Part shown: positions 35,854 to 44,178 of the stretch, one piece after another
How positions within the stretch are numbered: the first letter of the stretch is position 1
Layout of the letters: every line of letters begins with the position of its first letter
Origin: Sulfurimonas sp.
Lineage (GTDB): Bacteria > Campylobacterota > Campylobacteria > Campylobacterales > Sulfurimonadaceae
Reading direction: 5' to 3'
Length of the DNA: 64,000 nt
NCBI RefSeq assembly: GCF_026991475.1
Contig: NZ_JALXBK010000047.1
Location: forward strand, 97,443 to 161,442
The notes under the pieces: model-generated
Told to the model about the DNA's origin: nothing
Seen by the model: only the letters and a program-made list of their open reading frames with translations
Databases searched by the model: none
Program-made: the position numbers and the translations under genes

Positions 35854-37515
35854 ATGATGAATCATATACCACAAGGTAAATATAGACCTTATCCAAAAAT
35901 AGATTTGCCAAATAGACAATGGCCTGATAATACTATTACAAAAGCACCCCGCTGGTGTAGTGTAGATTTACGTGATGGCAATCAAGCACTTATTAACCCA
36001 ATGGATATGCAAAAAAAACTTGAACTTTTCAGACTCTTACTCAAACTCGGATTTAAAGAAATAGAAGTTGGTTTTCCATCTGCCTCTAAAATAGAATATG
36101 ATTTTTTACGCCGTCTTGTGGATGACAATCTTATTCCTGATGATGTAACAGTACAAGTGCTTGTTCAGGCTCGTGAACATTTAATAGCAAAAACTTTTGA
36201 TGCTTTACGTGGGGTCAAAAAAGCAACTGTACATCTTTATAACTCTACAAGTGTTGCTCAGAGAAAAATCGTCTTTTCAAAATCTCAAGAGGAGATTATT
36301 GCGCTTGCCCTTGAAGGTGTTGATTTGGTAAAAAAATATGAAGCAAATCATAATGGAGAGATTTACTTAGAGTACTCTCCTGAAAGCTTTACAGGAACAG
36401 AGTTAGAGTTTGCAGCTACTATTTCAAACGCAGTCACAGCACGCTGGGGCATATCGGACAATAGAAAAGTAATCATCAATCTACCTGCAACAGTAGAGAT
36501 GGCAACGCCAAATATTTATGCCGATCAGATAGAGTGGATGTGTAGAAATTTAGACAATAGAGAAAATGTCATCATCTCAACGCATACACATAATGATAGA
36601 GGTACATCAATAGCAGCAACAGAGCTTGCTATTTTAGCAGGTGCCGACAGAGTGGAGGGAACACTTCTTAGTAATGGTGAGCGTACAGGAAATGTAGACA
36701 TCATCACATTAGCACTTAATATGACAAGTCAAGGTATAGATACAGGGCTTGATTTTTCAGATGTAAATGAAGTTGTAGCAGTTGTAGAAAAAGTAACTGA
36801 ACTTCCAACGCATCCTCGCCATCCTTATGTGGGTGAGCTTGTTTACACTGCATTTTCTGGTTCACATCAAGATGCAATTAACAAAGGTTTAGCCTACCAA
36901 CAAGCAAAAGAGGAGCCATTTTGGGAAGTGCCATATTTACCAATAGACCCTGCCGATGTTGGACGTACTTATGAGTCCATTATCCGTATTAACTCACAAT
37001 CAGGTAAAGGTGGTGTAGCGTACATTTTAGAAAAAAACTATGGTTACCATCTTCCAAAAGCAATGCATCCAGAGATTGGTCGTGCAGTGCAAGCACTTAG
37101 CGATGCAGAGGGAAGAGTTTTAGAGAGTGAAGAGATTTTAAAAGTATTTAAAGACAACTACTTTAACATCAAAGAGCATATAACTTTTAAAGATGTCTCT
37201 TTAACTTCTGATAATGGTAACTCAAAATGCACTTTAAGTTATCTTCATAATGGCAAAGAGATAACTTCGCAAGGCGAAGGCAACGGTCCAATAGATGCAT
37301 GCAAAGATGCTCTTATGAAAGAGTATGAAAACAACTTTAGTGTAAAATCCTATTCAGAACACTCATGTGGCAATAAAAGCAGCGCAAAAGCAGTTGCATA
37401 CATAGAAATACAGAGTGAAAAAGTACTTTCATGTTTTGGTGTTGGAGCAGATAATGACATTACAGTTGCTTCAATTAAAGCACTCTTTTGTGCTTTAAAC
37501 AGAGCGTTTAACTAA
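35854..37515 (+). CDS. leuA: 2-isopropylmalate synthase (long LeuA2 type)
   Basis: 553-residue first enzyme of leucine synthesis, condensing acetyl-CoA with 2-oxoisovalerate. The catalytic barrel starts APRWCSVDLRDGNQALINPM, with VIISTHTHNDRGTSIAATELA providing the metal-binding His pair. The C-terminal allosteric domain for leucine feedback is present (about 420-553). The long form, which starts GKYRPYPKIDLPNRQWP, is the LeuA2 branch. The start has AAAAGGA upstream. It ends 3 bases from the convergent penicillin-binding protein gene. Confidence 0.94.
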   Translation: MMNHIPQGKYRPYPKIDLPNRQWPDNTITKAPRWCSVDLRDGNQALINPMDMQKKLELFRLLLKLGFKEIEVGFPSASKIEYDFLRRLVDDNLIPDDVTVQVLVQAREHLIAKTFDALRGVKKATVHLYNSTSVAQRKIVFSKSQEEIIALALEGVDLVKKYEANHNGEIYLEYSPESFTGTELEFAATISNAVTARWGISDNRKVIINLPATVEMATPNIYADQIEWMCRNLDNRENVIISTHTHNDRGTSIAATELAILAGADRVEGTLLSNGERTGNVDIITLALNMTSQGIDTGLDFSDVNEVVAVVEKVTELPTHPRHPYVGELVYTAFSGSHQDAINKGLAYQQAKEEPFWEVPYLPIDPADVGRTYESIIRINSQSGKGGVAYILEKNYGYHLPKAMHPEIGRAVQALSDAEGRVLESEEILKVFKDNYFNIKEHITFKDVSLTSDNGNSKCTLSYLHNGKEITSQGEGNGPIDACKDALMKEYENNFSVKSYSEHSCGNKSSAKAVAYIEIQSEKVLSCFGVGADNDITVASIKALFCALNRAFN

Positions 37516-37518
37516 CAG

Positions 37519-39525
37519 TTAAAATACTAACTCCCCTTCTGGATCTGTATCTTCATCTACACGGGGAGGCTTAGAAATATTACTAAAATACTCTTTTTTG
37601 CCATTAATTTGTACCTCTATTATACCATCTGGCACATCAAATTTACGCTTAATTTGAGGGTAAAGTTTTAGTAACTGCTGGTAATATCTCCTAAACGCAG
37701 GACCTGAAACACGCCCTCCTGTCTCTTTATGATACATTGGTGTATTGTCATCATTACCAAACCAAACTACTGTCTCAATTGTTGGAGAATAACCAGCAAA
37801 CCATGCATCCATATTGTTATTTGTTGTACCAGTTTTTCCTGCAAGTTCTATACCTCTTGCTCTTGCGCGTCGCCCCGTTCCTCTTTTTACAACATCTTCT
37901 AAAATTGTTGTCATAATATAAGACTGAGTCTGAGGTGAAGTTCTCATTTGTTTGTCTTGTTTCTCATAAACAGTACTGCCTCGTTTCTCTATAGAACTAA
38001 TAAGATGAGGAGCAACCTGCACACCTTTGTTAGAAAATGATGTGTAATAACCTGCCAATTGAAGTGGTGAAAGAGAGATTGTTCCAAGTGCAATAGATAA
38101 ATCATGTGGCAAATTTTTAATATGAAACTTTTGCAACTCTCTTAAAAGCTGATGCAATCCTATATCGTTAACAAGATTAATGGTTGCAAGGTTTCTTGAG
38201 TGTACCAAGGCATTTCTCAAGGAGATAAGCCCTTTGTAATCTTTTTCATAATTTTCAGGCTGCCACTTCATATCTTTACCATTTTTTTCATAATCATAAG
38301 TTTTTGCAATATCAACAAGTTTCGTAGCACCACTGTACCCCAAATCTATGGCAACCTGATAAATAAACGGTTTAAATGCAGAACCAGGTTGTCGTCTACC
38401 TTGTGTTGCACGATTATAAGAACTTTTTTTATAATCTACACTTCCAACAAGTGCTAAAATATCCCCACTTTTTGAATCCAAAGAGACCATTGCACCATTT
38501 AACTGTGACACATTGACATCTTGTGGCTCAAACTCTTCATCTCCATTTGCACGTGCCTGTTCTAATTTTTGTAAATCTTTTTCTTTATACTTCCCTATTC
38601 TTTTTAGTGCTAAATCATAAGCATATTTGAGTGATTTTTTTGCTGCATTTTGTAATCGTAGATCAATAGTCGTATGCACTTCATACCCACCAGTTTTAAA
38701 ATCTCTAATACCCATCTTTCTCATTCTTCTCTCAACAGCATCAACAATGAAAGGGGCTCTATTTTGAGTAAGTGTATCATTATAAACTTTAGGGTTTTCA
38801 ACCAGTGCTTTTTCAAACGCAGCGTCATCAATCCATCCTAGAGTATGCATTCTCGTCACAACACGATTTGCTCTACCCATAGAAATTTCATAATTTTTCG
38901 TTGGTGCATAGGTACTTGGTGCTTTTGGCAATCCAACTAAAATTGCCATCTCTTTGAGTGTCAAATCTGATAACTTTTTATGAAAGTAGCCATTTGCCGC
39001 CGTTTTAATGCCATAATAACCATGTCCATAATAAATTTCATTCAAATAACGCTCAAGTATCTGCTCTTTTGTTAAAGCATTTTCTACTTTATAGGAGTAA
39101 ATAAACTCTTTTATTTTACGAGAAATCTTTTTCTCACGAGTAAGAAGTTTATTTTTTACAAGCTGTTGGGTAATTGTACTTGCTCCCTCTACCATCTTTC
39201 GTGCCTTGACATCTTTAATGAATGCCCGAAAAATAGCACCAAAATTCACCCCAGAATGTTCAAAAAATGTTGTATCTTCTATGGCAACAAGGGCTTCGAC
39301 TATACGAGGAGGAATATCATTAAATTTAACATAAGATCTATTTTGTTTATCAAATACATTTGCAATTTTTTCACCATTTTTATCATATATATGACTAGTA
39401 AGTGGTGGATTAAAATTGACTAATGATGATATGTCATAATTATAATTAAAATAGTAATACCCTACTATAAGAAAAGGAGACAAAACTCCCAATACAAAAA
39501 GTGTTATAAATGTTTTTTTTATCAT
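37519..39525 (-). CDS. Class A penicillin-binding protein 1A
   Basis: 668-residue bifunctional peptidoglycan synthase with an N-terminal membrane anchor (about 5-25). The glycosyltransferase domain has EDTTFFEHSGVN, GASTITQQLVKN and KIKEFIYSYKVENALTKEQILERYLN in succession. The transpeptidase motifs are SAFK (PGSAFKPFIYQ), SRN (HSRNLATIN) and KTG (LAGKTGTTNNNMDAWF). It acts in the periplasm during wall growth. It is the last gene of the overlapping leftward run from alaS. Confidence 0.93.
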   Translation of the reverse strand: MIKKTFITLFVLGVLSPFLIVGYYYFNYNYDISSLVNFNPPLTSHIYDKNGEKIANVFDKQNRSYVKFNDIPPRIVEALVAIEDTTFFEHSGVNFGAIFRAFIKDVKARKMVEGASTITQQLVKNKLLTREKKISRKIKEFIYSYKVENALTKEQILERYLNEIYYGHGYYGIKTAANGYFHKKLSDLTLKEMAILVGLPKAPSTYAPTKNYEISMGRANRVVTRMHTLGWIDDAAFEKALVENPKVYNDTLTQNRAPFIVDAVERRMRKMGIRDFKTGGYEVHTTIDLRLQNAAKKSLKYAYDLALKRIGKYKEKDLQKLEQARANGDEEFEPQDVNVSQLNGAMVSLDSKSGDILALVGSVDYKKSSYNRATQGRRQPGSAFKPFIYQVAIDLGYSGATKLVDIAKTYDYEKNGKDMKWQPENYEKDYKGLISLRNALVHSRNLATINLVNDIGLHQLLRELQKFHIKNLPHDLSIALGTISLSPLQLAGYYTSFSNKGVQVAPHLISSIEKRGSTVYEKQDKQMRTSPQTQSYIMTTILEDVVKRGTGRRARARGIELAGKTGTTNNNMDAWFAGYSPTIETVVWFGNDDNTPMYHKETGGRVSGPAFRRYYQQLLKLYPQIKRKFDVPDGIIEVQINGKKEYFSNISKPPRVDEDTDPEGELVF

Positions 39526-40211
39526 TCTCTATATTTCCTATTTGCAAAATTTGCTTCTATTAATGTTTTTGTATACTCTTGTTCTGGATTACTCAAAACA
39601 TTCTCTAAATTCCCAGATTCAACAACCAGCCCATCTTTAATGATGCAAACATCCTCGCATAAATCTTTTGCAGATGCAATATCGTGCGTAACAAAAAGCA
39701 TTTTAAATGCCTCTTTTTTTTGAAGCTTTTTTAAAAGTTCTAAAATAATCTGCTTGGTTTTTGGATCAAGCGCCGTTGTTGGTTCATCTAGCAGTAAAAG
39801 CTTAGGATGCTTCTCTAACGCCATTGCAATCACAACCCGTTGGAGTTGTCCTCCAGAGAGTTCAGGGGCAAAGCGCTCTAATAATGCCTGATCTAAACCA
39901 ACGGCATCAAAAAGTGCTGTTACTCGTTCCTTTTTTGCAAAAAATTGTTTTTTAATCTTTGTTAGCGGTGAGAGTGCTGTAAAAGGATTTTGCGGCACAA
40001 ACGCAACGCTCTCTCCACTCACAAGTTTAAAATCAAAATCTTCTTCTAACTCTAGTTGCATACCCTGTGGTAACATCCCAAGCAGTGCTTTAATAGTCAA
40101 ACTTTTTCCACTTCCACTCTGCCCAATAAGAGCCAAAGAGTTTTTTATATCAAAAGCAATATTGACTAAATCTTTCTCTTTATAAACAATTTTAAGTTTT
40201 GATACACTCAT
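39522..40211 (-). CDS. ABC transporter ATP-binding protein without adjacent permease
   Basis: 229-residue ATPase of the peptide/nickel (DppD/OppD-like) type. Walker A is GQSGSGKS, the Q loop FVPQNPFTALSPLTKI, the signature LSGGQLQRV and Walker B LLLLDEPTTALDP. It is shorter than typical Dpp ATPases and lacks their C-terminal oligopeptide extension. No membrane or binding-protein subunit lies nearby; its neighbours, bioF and the penicillin-binding protein, each overlap it by 4 bases. Substrate unknown. Confidence 0.8.
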   Translation of the reverse strand: MSVSKLKIVYKEKDLVNIAFDIKNSLALIGQSGSGKSLTIKALLGMLPQGMQLELEEDFDFKLVSGESVAFVPQNPFTALSPLTKIKKQFFAKKERVTALFDAVGLDQALLERFAPELSGGQLQRVVIAMALEKHPKLLLLDEPTTALDPKTKQIILELLKKLQKKEAFKMLFVTHDIASAKDLCEDVCIIKDGLVVESGNLENVLSNPEQEYTKTLIEANFANRKYRE

Positions 40212-41299
40212 TTTCTTGCCAACACTTCACACAAAGTTCTCAAATCATCACAACTCTCACCAACTCTAGCAATAAGACGAATAATCGCTTTTTCTACCGT
40301 GGGTTGGCGTATTGCACCAACTGCATATCCTAAAGAGAGTAGTTCATTTTTTATCTCTATGACCTTTTTATTGTCACCATAAACAATGGGGACTATAAGT
40401 CCATCTACTTTTATACCAAGTTTTTCGTTTATTATGGATTTACGCAAAGCTATTGCTTCTTTTAAAGTCGCTATGTTTGAGAGAATATAGTTTAAAGAGT
40501 TATGTGCTAAAAGGGTGTCATACAGCGAAAGAGAAGTCGCATAGATGATAGGCTTTGCCCTATTTAAAAGATACTCAGAGATATGTAGTGATGATAAAAT
40601 AAAAGCACCAAAGCTTCCATAAGCCTTACCGAGTGTCCCCATTTTTATGTAGTTATTTTTCACTTTAATGTCATAATAATCAAAAACACCCATTAGTTGC
40701 TCTCCAACAACACCACTGCTATGTGCTTCATCCACTAAAAGCATTGCTTCATATCTATCAGCTAAGGTAAAGACCTCTTTTGCACATAAATCACCATCCA
40801 TCGAGTAGATGCCCTCAACTGCAATAAGGCTGCGTTTAGCACTACTGCGTTTGAGTAACTCTTCAAGATGATTCATATCATTATGGCGAAATAGCACTAC
40901 ATTTATAGTACCAATTTGAGAGGCTAAAACTCCAGAAGCATGGTAAAGTTCATCCATAAAAAGTGTATCGCCTTTTCTCATTAACGCTTCAATTATGGCA
41001 ATATTTGCATTAAAACCACTCCCTAAAACTATACCTGCTTCAAAACCATTTGCCTGACAAAGTGCATCTTCAAAATCTTTATGTATTTTATGGTAACCAT
41101 TGACAAGCATCGAAGCTTTTGGAGCATGCACTGCGTTTAGAGACAGGGCTTGACAAGCTTGAGTATGGAGCTCTTTTTTATGAGCAAGTCCCAAGTAGTC
41201 ATTTGAAGCAAAATCTTTCAGGCTATAATCCACTAACTCACGTGAGCGAAATCTTTGCGCCTTTTTTAGTGCTTTTAGCTCATTTTCATAAAAATTCAT
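40208..41299 (-). CDS. bioF: 8-amino-7-oxononanoate synthase-like aminotransferase-fold enzyme
   Basis: 363-residue PLP enzyme of the alpha-oxoamine synthase family; BioF joins pimeloyl-thioester and alanine in biotin synthesis. Seen are FASNDYLGLAHKKEL, GSGFNANIAIIEAL, DELYHASGVLAS, VDEAHSSGVVG and the PLP lysine in MGTLGKAYGSFGAFI. No other biotin gene is in the window, so the specific activity rests on family resemblance. Three CTGCGTTT octamers occur within about 310 bases of it. Confidence 0.85.
   Translation of the reverse strand: MNFYENELKALKKAQRFRSRELVDYSLKDFASNDYLGLAHKKELHTQACQALSLNAVHAPKASMLVNGYHKIHKDFEDALCQANGFEAGIVLGSGFNANIAIIEALMRKGDTLFMDELYHASGVLASQIGTINVVLFRHNDMNHLEELLKRSSAKRSLIAVEGIYSMDGDLCAKEVFTLADRYEAMLLVDEAHSSGVVGEQLMGVFDYYDIKVKNNYIKMGTLGKAYGSFGAFILSSLHISEYLLNRAKPIIYATSLSLYDTLLAHNSLNYILSNIATLKEAIALRKSIINEKLGIKVDGLIVPIVYGDNKKVIEIKNELLSLGYAVGAIRQPTVEKAIIRLIARVGESCDDLRTLCEVLARK
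40830..40852 (-). repeat. Tandem pair of octamers in bioF
   Basis: CTGCGTTT at 40830-40837 and again at 40845-40852, same orientation and 15 bases apart, with a third at 41131-41138. In the gene they encode parts of AKRSL and KRSSA, so the reading frame is the same but the flanking amino acids differ. Confidence 0.85.
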
Positions 41300-43107
41300 C
41301 CTAAAACCACTTTGTTTCTACCACTCTTTTTGGCTTCATATAGAGCATTATCAGCACGTTTAAACATACTGTCTTTATCTTCATCATTTTCATGTTCGGT
41401 CACACCAAAACTCATAGTAATAGGCACAATATGCTTCGATTTTTCTACAATTTTTCGTATCTTTTCTGCCAATTTATAGGCATCAATTTTCGTAGTATGA
41501 GGTGCAATAATAACAAACTCTTCTCCACCAATTCTACAGAGGGTATCACTATCTCGTAGTATCTCTGAAATTAGCTCCGTATATTCTATTAAAACTTTAT
41601 CACCAACATCATGTCCATGAATATCATTTACCTGTTTAAAGTGATCTATGTCAAACATAATAATAGAGAGTGGAATATCATACCTACATGCACGAGAAAT
41701 TTCATACTGTATGCGTGATTCATAAAAACGTCTGTTTTTTACTCCAGTCAAAGGGTCTGTTACGCTTCGCTCTTCAAGCTCATGTTTATAAATTTCCTGT
41801 TCAGTAATATCCGATAAAATAATCGCATTTTGCAGAGGTTTTTGAGATATAATAGAAGCTGAAGCGAGAAAATAAAAAATCTCTCCATCTATATCCATCT
41901 TAATCTTATTATTTTCACCTTGATGTTGTAGAAGATAATCTACCCAATTCACTCCATTCATCTCTTTTTGTATATAACCATCTTCTTGAACAAAAAATTC
42001 ACATATACAAGAGTTCTCTTGAAGAAAACTTCTCAAGGTTTTATACTTTTTAAAATAGTGAAAAAATGCATTATTTACATCTGTCATGCTCTCTTTATTA
42101 TTTGTAATTATCATATTTTCAGAGGTATTTATAATACTCCTGTAATATTTTTTCTGTCTTTGGAGTACATAATATATGCCAATATTTCCAACAATAGCAA
42201 TAAAGGTAACAACAATAAAACCAAAAATCAACCATTTTAAAATAAAATCATCTCTATTCTCAGAACTTATATCTTTAAGTTTTTCAAACATAATATATGC
42301 ACCAACAGGATTATGATGATCTGTTATAAGATAAGAGGTAATAAGATAACCATTCTCAATCTTATAAGAGTTGTTAAAATAATCTTGCATATTATGTCTT
42401 GAGAGATACTCAATAAGTTTTTTGTCTGCCATCTTATTTGAAACATAATAATTAGCTATAAATGTTTTATTCCATGGATGCTTGAGTTGTTTTTTAAAAT
42501 ACTCATCCGCTACTACTATGGACTGTACACCCTCTTGTGCTAAGAGCTTTGTAATAGAGTCAAAATGCGATATAACCTCTACCAAACCCATAAATTTACC
42601 ATCAGAAAATATAGGGGCAATGGACTTAAGTGATAGATTAAATGCTCCTGTACTAATTGACATTTGTGGTTTTTTGATTTTAAGTGCACTTCTAATATCT
42701 GCTCTAATTTTACTTAAATCATCTCCATGATTCAAACTCCAACTTCTATAGAGTGAAATTCCCTTAGTGTCAATTACCTGAATCCAAATATTTTTATAAA
42801 ATGTGTTCTCAGAATATTGAGTAATTAAATCATCATAATATGAGGCAGGAATCTCTTTTTTGTTTATATATTTTACAAGCTCTTTGTCATGAGTAGCAAG
42901 TGTTATTGCCAATCCTAAAGTAGATTTTTGCTTTGCCTCAATCATATTTTTCAAACTCGCTCTTAAGGTAAGTGCTTGTTTTTCATAATTATTATGAATA
43001 AAATCCTCTTTTGTAGATTTTAAAAAATACAAATAAGCAAAAATTACAAGTAATGCGAGAAGTATAAACGCAAGACTAGAGATATAAAGACGGCTATTTT
43101 TTATCAT
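41296..43107 (-). CDS. Cache-PAS-GGDEF diguanylate cyclase
   Basis: 603-residue membrane protein: helix at about 7-28, periplasmic double-Cache-like domain (about 35-280), second helix (about 287-312), a PAS-like segment (about 320-430) and an active-looking GGDEF domain. The motif is GGEEF (527-531), with an inhibitory RxxD site (518-521) five residues before it, and DPLTGVKNRRFYE opens the domain. It should make cyclic di-GMP with product feedback. The Cache domain is a clear relative of the EAL protein at 14174-16402 (compare YFKKQLKHPWNKTFI with RFTKQLTHPLSKVFI). It overlaps its neighbours by 4 bases on each side. Confidence 0.9.
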   Translation of the reverse strand: MIKNSRLYISSLAFILLALLVIFAYLYFLKSTKEDFIHNNYEKQALTLRASLKNMIEAKQKSTLGLAITLATHDKELVKYINKKEIPASYYDDLITQYSENTFYKNIWIQVIDTKGISLYRSWSLNHGDDLSKIRADIRSALKIKKPQMSISTGAFNLSLKSIAPIFSDGKFMGLVEVISHFDSITKLLAQEGVQSIVVADEYFKKQLKHPWNKTFIANYYVSNKMADKKLIEYLSRHNMQDYFNNSYKIENGYLITSYLITDHHNPVGAYIMFEKLKDISSENRDDFILKWLIFGFIVVTFIAIVGNIGIYYVLQRQKKYYRSIINTSENMIITNNKESMTDVNNAFFHYFKKYKTLRSFLQENSCICEFFVQEDGYIQKEMNGVNWVDYLLQHQGENNKIKMDIDGEIFYFLASASIISQKPLQNAIILSDITEQEIYKHELEERSVTDPLTGVKNRRFYESRIQYEISRACRYDIPLSIIMFDIDHFKQVNDIHGHDVGDKVLIEYTELISEILRDSDTLCRIGGEEFVIIAPHTTKIDAYKLAEKIRKIVEKSKHIVPITMSFGVTEHENDEDKDSMFKRADNALYEAKKSGRNKVVLG

Positions 43108-43652
43108 CTAAAACTCTTTAAGACCTCAACACAGAGTCCCATAGCAGTACTCTCAAAGCCTTTTACCTCTTTGATGTAGCTTTTACAAAAGCCCTCCACC
43201 ATACAAGCTCCAGCTTTTCCTCTCCACTCACCACTCTCTAAATACTCTTCCAAATCTTCTTGATTAAAATCATCAAAAATATAATCGGTCTGGGAGATGT
43301 CAATAATCTTTTTTTGCTTAGATTGATAAATCATACAGGTGATAATACTCGTAATATTTCCACTTTGTGTCATTAAAATATTACGAGCGTCATCTTTGCA
43401 TTTTGCTTTTCGAAGAATGTGACCTTGTGAAGTCACAACAGTATCTGCTACCAACAGTGGATACTCTTCGTATCCAAAAGCTCTCAGATTTGCCTCATAC
43501 TTACCAAGCGTTGCCTGATAAACAAAGTTTTTTGGACTATGGGCAACAATGCTCTCTTCATCAAAATCAACACTCTCTTGAATAAAATCAATACCCGCTG
43601 CGTTTAACAATAGCGCTCGTGTTTGTGATGAAGAACATAATCTAATAGGCAT
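43104..43652 (-). CDS. Maf-like nucleotide pyrophosphatase
   Basis: 182-residue Maf-family protein. These house-cleaning enzymes hydrolyse non-canonical or unwanted nucleoside triphosphates. The N-terminal loop reads LCSSSQTRALLLNAAGIDF, where most Maf proteins have SxSPRR, and YPLLVADTVV contains the catalytic aspartate. GEWRGKAGACMVEG is also typical. It overlaps the upstream membrane-protein gene by 11 bases and the cyclase gene by 4. Confidence 0.82.
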   Translation of the reverse strand: MPIRLCSSSQTRALLLNAAGIDFIQESVDFDEESIVAHSPKNFVYQATLGKYEANLRAFGYEEYPLLVADTVVTSQGHILRKAKCKDDARNILMTQSGNITSIITCMIYQSKQKKIIDISQTDYIFDDFNQEDLEEYLESGEWRGKAGACMVEGFCKSYIKEVKGFESTAMGLCVEVLKSFR

Positions 43653-44178
43653 TTCTAAGTGTCACTCCCAAATAAATAGCAACTAAGCCTAATATAATGT
43701 TAAGAGGTACCATATAGTTACCAATAAGCCCAAGACTTTTTTTCGCACCTGCACTGTCACCCTTATCGAGTAATTTTTGGGCTTTGTTACGTAAAAGAAT
43801 CATAAGTGCCAAGTTTCCTGACATAACCATCCAAATAACCTCTTTTGTATGGACAAAGTTATAAATATGCATAGCATAAGCATCAATAACATTGCCATTT
43901 GCATCAACTGCCGCTGCACGAAAACCAAGTCCAACAGACATAATTACAGCAGTAATAATAAGAATAATCACAAAAGGAGAAACAATAATAAAAAGACGCT
44001 TCAAGGCTTGTGAAATTCTCTCTAATCTATGCAGAGGAGACTCTATACTCATAAATGCAGGATGCGCAGCAAATTTCATAGCAATCATACCACCAACCCA
44101 AACAACAGCACTTACAACATGTAAAAATACAATCTGCGTTCGATAGTCTGCAAAAAATTCTACTAAAAACGCTTTCAT
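43642..44178 (-). CDS. CopD-like integral membrane protein
   Basis: 178-residue protein with four predicted membrane helices (about 12-33, 60-82, 105-128 and 150-172). The first part (VVSAVVWVGGMIAMKF) and FVHTKEVIWMVMSGNLALMI resemble the CopD/YetF-type haem or copper membrane family, with scattered histidines that might bind a cofactor. Its ATG shares one base with the alaS stop. The function in this operon is unknown. Confidence 0.6.
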   Translation of the reverse strand: MKAFLVEFFADYRTQIVFLHVVSAVVWVGGMIAMKFAAHPAFMSIESPLHRLERISQALKRLFIIVSPFVIILIITAVIMSVGLGFRAAAVDANGNVIDAYAMHIYNFVHTKEVIWMVMSGNLALMILLRNKAQKLLDKGDSAGAKKSLGLIGNYMVPLNIILGLVAIYLGVTLRNAY

